Position numbers and translations under genes: made by a program. This document shows, piece after piece, positions 47,687 to 56,278 of a stretch of DNA of 64,000 bases; position 1 is the first letter of the stretch, and each line of letters starts with the position of its first letter. The stretch comes from Gemmatimonadota bacterium. Its GTDB lineage: Bacteria; Gemmatimonadota; Gemmatimonadetes; Longimicrobiales; Gaopeijiaceae. The notes under the pieces are model-generated. The model did not search any database, had not been told where the DNA came from, and saw nothing but the letters and a program-made list of their open reading frames with translations. Location of the stretch: contig JAJDXG010000018.1 in NCBI GenBank assembly GCA_022823365.1, positions 1-64,000 of the forward strand, in the 5' to 3' direction.

Positions 47687-48913
47687 CTATCCCGCGAAAT
47701 GGATGCGGAAGATACGGTTGCCCGCGTCGTCGGAAACCAGCAGCGCGCCGTCCGGCGCCTGAAGCACGTCCACGGGGCGGCCCCAGACTTCCTTCTCGTC
47801 GTCGTCGCGGACGATGAACCCGGTAAGGAAGTCCTGCGGCGGGCCGGAAGGGCGTCCGCCCTCGAACGGGATGCGCACCACCGAATAGCCCTTCAGATCG
47901 AGCCGGTTGATGGATCCGTGCAGCGCGACGAAGCCGTGATTGCGGTATTCCGCGGGGAATCCCTCGCCCGTGTGGAACGCCATGCCCATGGGGGCCGCGT
48001 GGGCCGGCAGCAGAACATCGGGTACGATTGTGCGCTCCACCAGGTCCGGCCGCGCCCCGTTCAGGATCGGTTCCGGGTTGGGCCCGATGTACGCGTACGG
48101 CCAGCCGTAGAAGCCGCCCTCCCGCACCGAGGTGACGTAGTCCGGGGCCAGGTCGTCGCCGAGATGGTCGCGCTCGTGCACCGCCGTCCACAACGCACCC
48201 GTCACCGGGTGGAAGGCGAGCGCGACGGGATTGCGCAGCCCTCCCGCGAACACCCGATGTCCCGAGCCGTCGGGCCGGTACTCGTTGATGGCGGCGCGGC
48301 GCGGGTCCGTCCCCGGCATCGCATTGGTGGCGGAACCGACCGCCACGTACATCCGCTCGCCATCGGGATCGAAGACGAGATTGCGCGTCCAGTGGTTGAA
48401 CCCGAGGGTCCGGCCGACGTCGATGCCCAGGCGCTCGGCGGTATCGTGATCGAGGGCGTCGCTGCTGACGGGCAAGTCCACCACATGTTCCGGCGGACCG
48501 TCCGCGCGCGTCTGACCGGGCGCATAACGAAAGCGCACCACGGCGTCGTTGTTGCCCACGTACACGTACCCGCCGTGGAAGGCGATGCCGTACGGCCGGG
48601 TCAGGCCCTCCGCGAAGATCTGCCGGTATTCGGCCGTGCCGTCGCCGTCCTCATCCCGCAACAGCGTGACCGCGCCACTCCGGCTCTCGGCCACGAACAC
48701 GTCGCCGCCCGGCGCGAGCGCAAGCCGACGGGGAGCCGCCAGATCCTCGGCGAAGACGTTCACGGCGAAGCCTGATGGAACCGAGAGGGTTGCCCCTTCC
48801 GGGCGCTCCACGATGCGGGGGATGGCGCGGTTCCAGGGAGTCTCGAAGGGTTCGGGGAGCTGCTGGGGAGCGGCCAGGAGCAGAAGCAGCGGAAGCGCGG
48901 TCATCGAAGTCAT
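47687..48913 (-). CDS. PQQ-type sugar/sorbosone dehydrogenase-like beta-propeller
   Basis: A 408-residue exported protein with an N-terminal hydrophobic signal (MTALPLLLLLAAPQQ). Segments RRLALAPGGDVFVAESRSG, YGIAFHGGYVYVGNNDAVVRF and ATNAMPGTDPRRAAINEYRPDGSGHRVFAGGLRNPVALAF, then GGFYGWPYAYIGPNPEP, resemble the soluble glucose or L-sorbosone dehydrogenase family, which uses PQQ and acts outside the cytoplasm. The electron acceptor is not encoded nearby. The ATG at 48913 is preferred, with ATG 48904 close behind; in-frame codons upstream have no signal peptide. Confidence 0.85.
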   Translation of the reverse strand: MTSMTALPLLLLLAAPQQLPEPFETPWNRAIPRIVERPEGATLSVPSGFAVNVFAEDLAAPRRLALAPGGDVFVAESRSGAVTLLRDEDGDGTAEYRQIFAEGLTRPYGIAFHGGYVYVGNNDAVVRFRYAPGQTRADGPPEHVVDLPVSSDALDHDTAERLGIDVGRTLGFNHWTRNLVFDPDGERMYVAVGSATNAMPGTDPRRAAINEYRPDGSGHRVFAGGLRNPVALAFHPVTGALWTAVHERDHLGDDLAPDYVTSVREGGFYGWPYAYIGPNPEPILNGARPDLVERTIVPDVLLPAHAAPMGMAFHTGEGFPAEYRNHGFVALHGSINRLDLKGYSVVRIPFEGGRPSGPPQDFLTGFIVRDDDEKEVWGRPVDVLQAPDGALLVSDDAGNRIFRIHFAG

Positions 48914-49100
48914 GAGAGCCTCGGGGTGGGGAGGCGGACGAGCGAACGTCCTGAGTATACGCCCCGCTTTGTCCGAACCCGCAACCCGGACGCCGGGTAG
49001 CAGGAATCTTCCGATGCGCTTCACGCCCGCGCGACGTCAACCCTTCGTGCCGGTCGCGCATCCTACAAGGGACAGCCACGCCCTCAGGGAGCCATCGCCA
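48914..49100. other. Divergent intergenic region
   Basis: 187 bp between the minus-strand propeller gene and the plus-strand secreted unknown. A minus-strand promoter candidate lies within (separate entry). I see no plus-strand consensus promoter and no hairpin. Confidence 0.5.
48954..48984 (-). promoter_or_regulatory. Possible promoter of the propeller gene
   Basis: On the minus strand, TTGCGG (plus 48979-48984) precedes TATACT (plus 48954-48959) by 19 bp. The -10 hexamer matches consensus at 5 of 6 positions, which is rare in this GC-rich DNA. Transcription would start roughly 35 bp before the ATG at 48913. Confidence 0.45.
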
Positions 49101-50939
49101 ATGCCGAATAGCCCAAACGGCCTCGCCGGACGCATCGGTCTTGCAGCCGTCCTCATCTGCCTCGCCTTGCCGCTGCCGGCCCGCGCCGCCCAGGAGGAAG
49201 CAGCGAGCCCCGAAGCCGATTCGATCGCGCTGCTCGAGGAGGCGAAGCAGGTGCAGAAGGAGTTCGAGCGCTTCCGGGAACAGCGGCTTCCTCCGGAATG
49301 GAGCGGTTTCGGAGGCCAGTGCGATGCTCTGGTGGGCCGGATGTGCCTGCGGCACGGAGACGGGGAAGCGCCCCCGGTGGAGCCTGCTCCGATCGAGGTC
49401 GAGATGGCGCGCATGGACATGCTGCGCACGCTCGGCCGCATCCACTCCAGCATCCCGCGCGACAGGTGGATGCTGGGACAGCGCGTCTACTACCTCAGGG
49501 AGCAGGGGGAGCTGCTCCGGGCGGAAGCCCTCACCGAGCGGTGTCATCCCGACGACGAGTGGTGGTGCATGGCGCTCAAGGGATACCTGCTGCAGTCGCT
49601 GGGAGAGAGCATCGAGGCGGAAGCCGTCTTCCGCGACGCCATCCCGCGGATGCCCGAGGAGGAGCGGGAGAAATGGCTGGCGCTCGACTATCTCCTGGAC
49701 GAGGAGGCCCGCGAGCTCTTCGAGGATGCGGGTCCCGCGGAGCAGGCGGCGCTGCGCCAGCGGCTCTGGCTCCTTGCCGATCCCCTGTACCTGGTCGAAG
49801 GCAACGACCGCGAGGCGGAGCAGTACGCCCGCCGCACGCTGATCCACATCCGCGAGTCGGCGGAAAACCCCTACGACATTCCCTGGGAGGAGGACCTGGA
49901 GGAGCTCGTCGCGCGGTACGGGGGCGAGGTGGGCTGGGAGCGCGGCCGGCCGGCGCGGCCCGCTTCGGGCATGCTCCAGGACAACCGCTTCATCATAGGG
50001 CGCCACCGGCCCCACGGGCGCGAGTTCATGCCCGCGGGGGCGTTTCTGGAGGATCCGGCCAGCGTCCCCGTGCGCGCGTGGGAGATCGAGGACCGGGCGC
50101 CGTGGACCGGCTACGCCGCCTGGTACGCGCCCATCATCACCACCATGGACGCGCAAGTGGCGCGCTTCCGCCGCGGCGACTCGCTACTGGTCGTGGCGGG
50201 CTACCAGCCCGCGCCGCCGCCGGAGGAGCCCGCCCGCCCCACGGTGCGCGAGACCGCCCCGGGCGCCGATCCCTTCGCGGCCTTCGCCGCCCCCCCGCCT
50301 CCGCCTCCCGTGACGGCGGGCGCCGTGGAGTCGGGCGTGTTCGTGCTGACCCCGGAGGGGGAGCGGCTCGTCGACCAGCGCGGCAGCGCGCGCGAGGGCG
50401 TTGTCACCGCGCGGGTGCCCAACGGCGACTACATCTTCGGCATGGAAGTGCTGGAAGACGCCGACGACCGTGGCTGGAGGGTGCGCGGCGGGGTACGCCA
50501 GGAGAACCTGCCCTTCGGGCTCGCGGCCATATCCGACATCGTGCTCCTGGACCCCGCCGGCGATCTGCCGGAGAGCCTGGACGAGGCCCTGCCCCGGGTG
50601 CTGGGTTCAACCCGCGTCCGCTCCGGCGAGCCCTTCGTGGCGGGCTGGGAGGTCTACGGGCTCCAGACGGGCGAGAGCGCCATCGTCGGCATCACCATGC
50701 AGGACGCCAACCCCGGGCTGCTCGCGCGCGCGACGCAGTTCCTGCGCCTCACCACCCCGGAGGCGCCGCTTGAGCTGAGCTGGGAGGAAGCCGGACCCGA
50801 CGAACTGGGCACCGTCTTCCGCGCCATCGCACTTACGTTGCCGGAGGTCGAGGCGGGTGAGTACGACCTGATCCTGACCGTGCAGTTGCCGGGCAGGACC
50901 CCGATCGACGTCACCACCCGCCTGACGGTGGAGGAGTAG
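49101..50939 (+). CDS. Large secreted protein of unknown function
   Basis: A 612-residue protein with a clear signal peptide (RIGLAAVLICLALPLPARAAQ). Residues 30-260 are helical and Glu/Leu-rich with TPR-like pairs (WWCMALKGYLLQSLGESIEAEAVF). A middle part contains VARYGGEVGWERG and FRRGDSLLVVAGYQP. The C-terminal half carries Pro-rich linkers and what look like beta-sandwich segments ending in VQLPGRTPIDVTTRLTVEE. I cannot assign a family; a distant link to GWxTD-type secreted proteins is possible. The ATG at 49101 gives the signal peptide, whereas upstream in-frame codons do not. Confidence 0.65.
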   Translation: MPNSPNGLAGRIGLAAVLICLALPLPARAAQEEAASPEADSIALLEEAKQVQKEFERFREQRLPPEWSGFGGQCDALVGRMCLRHGDGEAPPVEPAPIEVEMARMDMLRTLGRIHSSIPRDRWMLGQRVYYLREQGELLRAEALTERCHPDDEWWCMALKGYLLQSLGESIEAEAVFRDAIPRMPEEEREKWLALDYLLDEEARELFEDAGPAEQAALRQRLWLLADPLYLVEGNDREAEQYARRTLIHIRESAENPYDIPWEEDLEELVARYGGEVGWERGRPARPASGMLQDNRFIIGRHRPHGREFMPAGAFLEDPASVPVRAWEIEDRAPWTGYAAWYAPIITTMDAQVARFRRGDSLLVVAGYQPAPPPEEPARPTVRETAPGADPFAAFAAPPPPPPVTAGAVESGVFVLTPEGERLVDQRGSAREGVVTARVPNGDYIFGMEVLEDADDRGWRVRGGVRQENLPFGLAAISDIVLLDPAGDLPESLDEALPRVLGSTRVRSGEPFVAGWEVYGLQTGESAIVGITMQDANPGLLARATQFLRLTTPEAPLELSWEEAGPDELGTVFRAIALTLPEVEAGEYDLILTVQLPGRTPIDVTTRLTVEE

Positions 50940-51016
50940 CAAGCGGGGGACGCGCGGCGACCTCCCGCGGATCGCCTTGGGGACGAATGCGGTAGGCTGC
51001 CGTCCGTCCCTTCCCG

Positions 51017-51649
51017 TCAGTCGGCCCGCCGGACCGACGTGATCCGCACTGGCGGCGTCAGGGTCTGTGCCTCGTAGGGCTGCCCCTGGATCGTGCGCAC
51101 GACGTCCATCCCGCTGACCACCTGCCCGAACGCCGCGAAGCCCTGGAGGTCGGGGTTGCGGTTGCCGCCGAAGTCCAGCGATGGCTGGTCGTTGATGCAG
51201 AAGAAGAAGCTGGAGGTGGCGCTGTCGGGTTGTCCACGAGCCATCGAGATTGCCCCGTCGACGTGGCGCAGCCCCGTGACCGAGGTGCGCTCCATGGGGA
51301 TGGCATCGAATCCCTGCTCGGCGAACTCCTCGTTCACGCTAGCCTGAATCACCTCGATGCGGACGGTGTCGTTGGGCTGGTTGTCCATCGTCACCGTGCG
51401 ATGGAACTGGCCGCCGTCGTAGTGGCCCGCGTCCACGTAGCGCAGGAAGTTGGCGGAGGTGCCCGGCGCGTTCCCGGTGTCGATGTCCACCTCGATGTCG
51501 CCGAACTCGGTGGAGATGATCACCCGCACCATGCCCGTCTCCTGGGCGCTCTCCTCCGCTTCCTGCGGGGCCTCTTCGGCAGACTCGGCGCAGGCGCCAG
51601 CGGCGATCAGAAGGACGGCGATGGTCGACGCGAGTATTCCCTTGCGCAT
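51017..51649 (-). CDS. Lipoprotein peptidyl-prolyl isomerase (cyclophilin)
   Basis: A 210-residue PPIase that assists folding in the periplasm. A signal peptide with lipobox AAGAC puts the protein on a membrane. An acidic linker (ESAEEAPQEAEESAQE) precedes the cyclophilin domain, with STEFGDIEVDIDTGNAPGTSANFLRYV, the catalytic-region FHRTV, ARGQPDSATSSFFFCI and FAAFGQVVSGMDVVRTIQ. A tryptophan usual in cyclosporin-binding forms is replaced, as in many bacterial enzymes. GGAGG lies before the ATG. The dihydropyrimidinase-like gene lies upstream on the same strand. Confidence 0.88.
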   Translation of the reverse strand: MRKGILASTIAVLLIAAGACAESAEEAPQEAEESAQETGMVRVIISTEFGDIEVDIDTGNAPGTSANFLRYVDAGHYDGGQFHRTVTMDNQPNDTVRIEVIQASVNEEFAEQGFDAIPMERTSVTGLRHVDGAISMARGQPDSATSSFFFCINDQPSLDFGGNRNPDLQGFAAFGQVVSGMDVVRTIQGQPYEAQTLTPPVRITSVRRAD

Positions 51650-51730
51650 GGGTCGAACCTCCTGTGGATCGGGTCGTTGCAGGAACCACGATGATACCGC
51701 GCGGAGTGCAGCCGAGCCAGCGGCGCCGGG

Positions 51731-51750
51731 CTTCCGGCCAGGCCCGGAAG
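51731..51750 (-). other. Hairpin between two minus-strand genes
   Basis: CTTCCGG (51731-51737) and CCGGAAG (51744-51750) form a perfect 7-bp stem over a six-base loop, 27 bp past the stop of the hydrolase gene. No T-run follows on the minus strand, so it may be a processing or pause site rather than a terminator. Confidence 0.35.
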
Positions 51751-51776
51751 GTTGACGGCACCTCTCATCCCGTGCC

Positions 51777-53258
51777 CTACGGCGCCTGCCATCTCCCGCG
51801 ACGCAACAGTTCGCCGCTGCCCGCCCCGGCGAGAATCTCTCCGTCTTCGTAGACCACCTCGCCCCGGCGGAGCGTCATCACGGGCCAGCCCGTGACCTCC
51901 CACCCGGAATAGACCGAGAAGCCGGTGCCCGAGAACATGTCCTCGTCGCGGATGGTGCGCGTCTCGTCCGGGTCCCAGAGGACGATGTCGGCGTCCGAGC
52001 CCACCGCGACCGTGCCCTTGCGCGGGTAGAGCCCGAAGAGCTTGGCGGCGTTGGTCGAGGTCACCGCCACGAAGCGCTCCTCGGAGATGCGCCCCTGGAC
52101 GACGCCTTCGGAATAGAGCATCGGCCGCACCACCTGGAGGTTGTTCAGGCCGGCCCGGTGCCGGCTGATGGTCTGCGACGGGTCCATCTTCTCGTCGCGC
52201 CGATAGGCGACGTGGTCGGTGCCGAGCACATGCACCGATCCGCTGGCGATGCCCGCCCACAGGGCGTCCTGGTCACGCTGTTCGCGAAGCGGCGGCTGCC
52301 CCACGTACAGCCCGCGGTCGGGTCCCTCGAAGCGCTGCCGGGTGAAGTGGAGGTAGATGGGGCGGGTCTCGACGAAGACGCTGAGCCCCCGCTCCCGGGC
52401 ATCCTGCAGCACGCGCAGTGCGCCTTCGGAGGAGACGTGGACCGCATAGATGGGGGCCCCCGTGGCCTCGGCCATGGCGACCGCACGCTGGGTGGCGACT
52501 ACCTCGCCGACCACGGGCCGGCTGTCCGGGAAGTACTCGAGCGAGGTGCGTCCCGCGGCGGTGAGCTCGGCCACCGCGCGGGCGAGGATGGGTCCGTCCT
52601 CGCAGTGCACCATGGTCAGGACGCCGGCGCGCCCCGCCGCGTCCATGGTCGCCATGTAGTCCGGCACTTCGGCGTCGAACGCGGCGCGCACCATGAAGAT
52701 CTTGGTGCTGGTCTGGCCGGTCTCGGCGGCCAGGGTGGTCATCTGGCCTTCCTGGGTTTCGGGGTCGTTGATGCCCGCGTGCAGGATGACGTCCGCGATC
52801 GCCTGCTCGCTGATGAGCGCCGCCTCGCGCTCGATAGCCTGGGCGAGCGTCCGCCCCCCGGCCGGGAAAGCGAAGTTCGAGATGGTGGTGATGCCTCCCG
52901 CCAGCGCCGCCTGTGACCCGGTCCGGTAGTCGTCGCGGCGGTTGCCCCCCAGGTGGACGTGCGGATCCACCCCGCCCGGCATGACCAGGAGCCCGGTGGC
53001 GTCGATCGTGCGGGCGCCGGCTTCCGCGGCCAGCCCGGTCCCGATCTCCACTACGGTCCCTTCCCGCACCCGCACGTCGGCGGCGAATCGCCCCTCCGAG
53101 GTGACCACCGTGCCCCCGCTGATGAGGATCTCCTGGGCGGCCAGGCCGGGCGCGACCGAAGCCGCCGCCAGCAGGCCGGCCGACAAGAGGGTAAGGAGAG
53201 CCATTCTCGGGGAGAGGACGGCGCAGTTGCGGGCGTGGCGGCTCGGCAGGCGGGTCAT
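51777..53258 (-). CDS. Exported dihydropyrimidinase/hydantoinase-like amidohydrolase
   Basis: A 493-residue cyclic-amide hydrolase fold. The metal ligands are visible: HVH at His100 and His102 in GGVDPHVHLGG, the carboxylated-Lys segment TSTKIFMV, His of MVHCED, His of YAVHVSS and Asp of LGTDHVAY. Cytosolic hydantoinases lack a signal peptide, but this one starts with a run ending LLTLLSAGLLAAASVAPGLAAQ, so it is probably exported. GGAGG ends five bases before the ATG at 53258. The substrate may be a cyclic ureide or dihydropyrimidine; the D- or L-selectivity cannot be read from sequence. Confidence 0.85.
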   Translation of the reverse strand: MTRLPSRHARNCAVLSPRMALLTLLSAGLLAAASVAPGLAAQEILISGGTVVTSEGRFAADVRVREGTVVEIGTGLAAEAGARTIDATGLLVMPGGVDPHVHLGGNRRDDYRTGSQAALAGGITTISNFAFPAGGRTLAQAIEREAALISEQAIADVILHAGINDPETQEGQMTTLAAETGQTSTKIFMVRAAFDAEVPDYMATMDAAGRAGVLTMVHCEDGPILARAVAELTAAGRTSLEYFPDSRPVVGEVVATQRAVAMAEATGAPIYAVHVSSEGALRVLQDARERGLSVFVETRPIYLHFTRQRFEGPDRGLYVGQPPLREQRDQDALWAGIASGSVHVLGTDHVAYRRDEKMDPSQTISRHRAGLNNLQVVRPMLYSEGVVQGRISEERFVAVTSTNAAKLFGLYPRKGTVAVGSDADIVLWDPDETRTIRDEDMFSGTGFSVYSGWEVTGWPVMTLRRGEVVYEDGEILAGAGSGELLRRGRWQAP

Positions 53259-53412
53259 GGCGTCCTCCGGGGCGGCAGGTCGGCGTTGAAGGACACGATA
53301 GCCGAGCCCGACGCCCGACCGCCAGAGACGCCCGGCCGCCGGAAAGCGCCGGCCGCCAGAGAATGCCGGTGACGTTCGGTCGACGGGTGGCTCGACGGCG
53401 CCAGTGCGGCGG

Positions 53413-54087
53413 TTACCGCGGAACGATCTCCCCGACCCCGGCGAATACGGCACGCGGTGCATACCCGGCGAACTTCTCCGCCGGCGTCGTCCCCGTCAGA
53501 ACCGCGACGAATCCCGTGCCCGCGTCGCGCGCCGCCCGCGCGTCCACCTCCGAATCCCCGACGAAAACACAGTCATCCGTCGCGATGCCCAGCACGCCGG
53601 CCGCCCGGAGCAGCCCGTCGGGGGCGGGCTTGGGTCGAGGCACATCGTCGCTTCCGACGACCACATCCACAAACCCGAGCAGCCCGTCGCGCTCCAGCGC
53701 CTCCTCGACCCGGCGGCGGTATTTTGTCGACACAACTCCAAGCCGATATCCCGCGCCGTGAAGCGTCCCGAGCACGTGTGCCGCACCGGGCAGAAATACG
53801 GTGCTGGCGACCATGACCTCGTCCGCCTTCCTCGTGAAGTGCCCGAGGAACTCCTCTCCCCGCGGCTTCCACTCCTTGCCCGCGAGGACCCCGAGCACCG
53901 TGATCAGGTCGAGGCCGATGGTGCGGCGGATGGCGTCCTCCGGCGCCGGAGGGAGCCCCAGTCGGGCCAGCGCGTGATTCATGCAGACCACGACCCCCGG
54001 GGAAGAATCCGCGAGCGTGAAGTCGAAATCGAAGAACACGGCGCGGGCATCCGCGACCGATGGATGGATCGAGGGTTTGGTCTGCAT
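53413..54087 (-). CDS. HAD-family phosphatase (phosphoglycolate-phosphatase-like)
   Basis: A 224-residue haloacid-dehalogenase-fold hydrolase with a cap. Motif I is FFDFDFTLADSS with the nucleophilic Asp, motif II is VVSTKYR, the Lys of motif III is in PRPKPAPDGLL, and motif IV is VFVGDSEVDARAARDAG. Related to Gph/PpaX enzymes acting on phosphoglycolate or pyrophosphate. No signal peptide, so cytosolic. The ATG at 54087 is used; the frame is open upstream but with unlike composition. It is transcribed away from the gamma-glutamyltransferase gene. Confidence 0.88.
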   Translation of the reverse strand: MQTKPSIHPSVADARAVFFDFDFTLADSSPGVVVCMNHALARLGLPPAPEDAIRRTIGLDLITVLGVLAGKEWKPRGEEFLGHFTRKADEVMVASTVFLPGAAHVLGTLHGAGYRLGVVSTKYRRRVEEALERDGLLGFVDVVVGSDDVPRPKPAPDGLLRAAGVLGIATDDCVFVGDSEVDARAARDAGTGFVAVLTGTTPAEKFAGYAPRAVFAGVGEIVPR

Positions 54088-54258
54088 CCGATTGTCGGTT
54101 TCGGCCCTGGGTTTCCGGGAACGGCAGCTCAAGGACGGAAGATAACGCGGATCGGCGGCGTGGTTGCCCGCACGGTGCCCGGGAGTAGCTTCAGGATTGT
54201 GGGCGGCGAACGGAAGTTGGCCGCGTCTCCATCTCCGCCGGAACAGGAGGATGACGCG

Positions 54259-56226
54259 ATGAAGCATCTCGTTTTGGTGGTCGCGGTCGCGGCCCTGGCA
54301 CTCGTCGCCTGGCGCGGATCAGGGGCGGACGCCGCGGAGGAAGCCGCGTCCGCCGAAGATGGGAGCGTCTTCGCCACGATTGCCCCCTTCAACAGCTACG
54401 GCCACGTCCACGACGCCGACAACGTCGAGGCTATGCGTCCGCGGGTCATGGGCACCCACGGGGTGATCTCCTCCGGGCACTACCTGGCCACGCAGGCCGG
54501 CTACGATGTGCTCAGGGCCGGAGGCAACGCCTTCGACGCCGGGGTGACGGCGGGAATGGCCCTCAAGGCGCTCAAGATGGACTATGCGGGATGGACCGGA
54601 GTCGCGCCGCTCATCCTCTATAGCGCAGCGGAGGACCGCGTGATCACCCGGGTCGGGGCAGGGACCTCGCCCGCGCTCGCCACCCTCGACTACTTCCTGG
54701 AACACGGCAAGTCGCCCATCAACAATGCCTTGATTCCGGCGGACGTCGATGTCTGGCTCGCCGCGCTCGACCGCTTCGGCACCCTGAGCTTCAGCGACGC
54801 CGCGCAGCCGACGCTGCGCATCGCGGAGGAGGGATACCACCTCTACAAGATGCAGAAGTGGATGATCGAGGATCAGATGGAGGGGATCCTCGCCTTTCCC
54901 TACAACCGCGACTTCTGGTTCCAGAACGGGGTCGGCGAGCAACGTCTCGGGGACCTGATGGTCAACGCGGACCTGGGGCGGCTCATCCGCTACATGATGG
55001 AGGCGGAGCGGCGGGCGCTGGCCGCGGGCGGAAGCCGTTCCGACGGGATCCGCGCCGCGCGCGACGCCTTCTACAAGGGCGATCCCGCGCGCGACGTGGA
55101 CCGATTCTTCCGGGAGCAGCGCGGAATCGTGCGCTATGAGGATCTGGCCGAATACGAGAGCCGCTGGGAGGAGCCGCTGGGCACGAGTTTCCGGGGCTAC
55201 GATGTCTACACGGGCGACGGATGGAGCCAGGGGCCGCGCATCGTCCTGATGCTCAATATGCTTGAGAACTACGACTTGCGGGCGCTCGGCTACAACACGC
55301 CGGAGTACATCCACCTCCTCTCCCAGGTAATCGACCTGGCGATGGCGGATGCGCACAAGTACGTGGGGGATCCGGATTTCGCACCTGCGCCGGAAGGACT
55401 GTACGGGAAGGCATACGCGCGCGAGCGCATCGCGCTCATCGACGGGAAGAGCGCGTTTCAGGACATGCCGCCGTGGGGAGATCCGGCGGCGATGGCGGCG
55501 GTGGCGGACGGCGCACCGATGAGCTTCGTGATGGCGGATGCGCCGGCCCGCGGTTCAATGGCGGCGCGCACCAGGGCCGTGTTCGAAGGGCACGCAAGCG
55601 CGCGGATGTCGAGAGGGGAAGGGGACGGCTCGGCCCGCTCGATCGACACCTCGTCCCTGAATGTCATGGACGGCGAGGGCAACCTGTTCTCCCTGACCGA
55701 GAGCGACGGGCATACCGGCACGCCCATGATCCCGGGATGGGGCTTCGGGCTCGGCAATCGCATGGGCCAGTTCAACCTGGACCCGGAGCTGGCCAACGTC
55801 ATGGCGCCGGGCAAACGCCCGCGCAACACCAACTCGCCCCTCCTGGTGATGAAGGACGGGCAGCCGTTCATGGGTCTCTCCACCCCCGGCGGCGATCAGC
55901 AGCTGCAGTCGTTGCTGCAGGTCTTTCTGAACGTCGTGGTGTGGGGGATGTCCCCCGAGCAGGCTGTGGACCAGCCCCGGTTCGGCAGCTACAACTTCCC
56001 GGGATCGGGGAGCGAGGTGAACCGCAGTCCCGCGCTGCTCCGCATGGAGGACCGCATTCCGGCGGAGACGGCGGAAGCGCTGCGCGCGATGGGGCACGAC
56101 GTGCAATCCTGGGGCCTTTGGAACTGGCGCGCGTGCGCGCCCACGGTGACGTGGCGCGACCCCGAGACGGGGTTGATGATCGCGGCGGGGGACGTGCGCC
56201 GGGAGACGGCGTCGCTCGGATTCTGA
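54259..56226 (+). CDS. ggt: Gamma-glutamyltransferase-like exported hydrolase
   Basis: A 655-residue Ntn hydrolase with signal peptide (LVLVVAVAALALVAWRG). The family acts in the periplasm on glutathione and gamma-glutamyl amides after self-cleavage at a Thr. Conserved blocks are GVISSGHYLATQAGYDVLRAGGNAFDAGV and NTNSPLLVMKDGQPFMGLSTPGGDQQLQSLLQVFLNVVVWGMSPEQAVDQPRF. The processing Thr is probably Thr464 in IDTSSLNVMD, where TTHxSVVD is usual. The His after the Thr is replaced by Ser. GGAGG (54246-54250) fits the ATG at 54259. Confidence 0.85.
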   Translation: MKHLVLVVAVAALALVAWRGSGADAAEEAASAEDGSVFATIAPFNSYGHVHDADNVEAMRPRVMGTHGVISSGHYLATQAGYDVLRAGGNAFDAGVTAGMALKALKMDYAGWTGVAPLILYSAAEDRVITRVGAGTSPALATLDYFLEHGKSPINNALIPADVDVWLAALDRFGTLSFSDAAQPTLRIAEEGYHLYKMQKWMIEDQMEGILAFPYNRDFWFQNGVGEQRLGDLMVNADLGRLIRYMMEAERRALAAGGSRSDGIRAARDAFYKGDPARDVDRFFREQRGIVRYEDLAEYESRWEEPLGTSFRGYDVYTGDGWSQGPRIVLMLNMLENYDLRALGYNTPEYIHLLSQVIDLAMADAHKYVGDPDFAPAPEGLYGKAYARERIALIDGKSAFQDMPPWGDPAAMAAVADGAPMSFVMADAPARGSMAARTRAVFEGHASARMSRGEGDGSARSIDTSSLNVMDGEGNLFSLTESDGHTGTPMIPGWGFGLGNRMGQFNLDPELANVMAPGKRPRNTNSPLLVMKDGQPFMGLSTPGGDQQLQSLLQVFLNVVVWGMSPEQAVDQPRFGSYNFPGSGSEVNRSPALLRMEDRIPAETAEALRAMGHDVQSWGLWNWRACAPTVTWRDPETGLMIAAGDVRRETASLGF

Positions 56227-56278
56227 GGTGGGCATCCTGGCGCAAGCCATGCGCGGCCGCCGACACCACATCCCGGTC

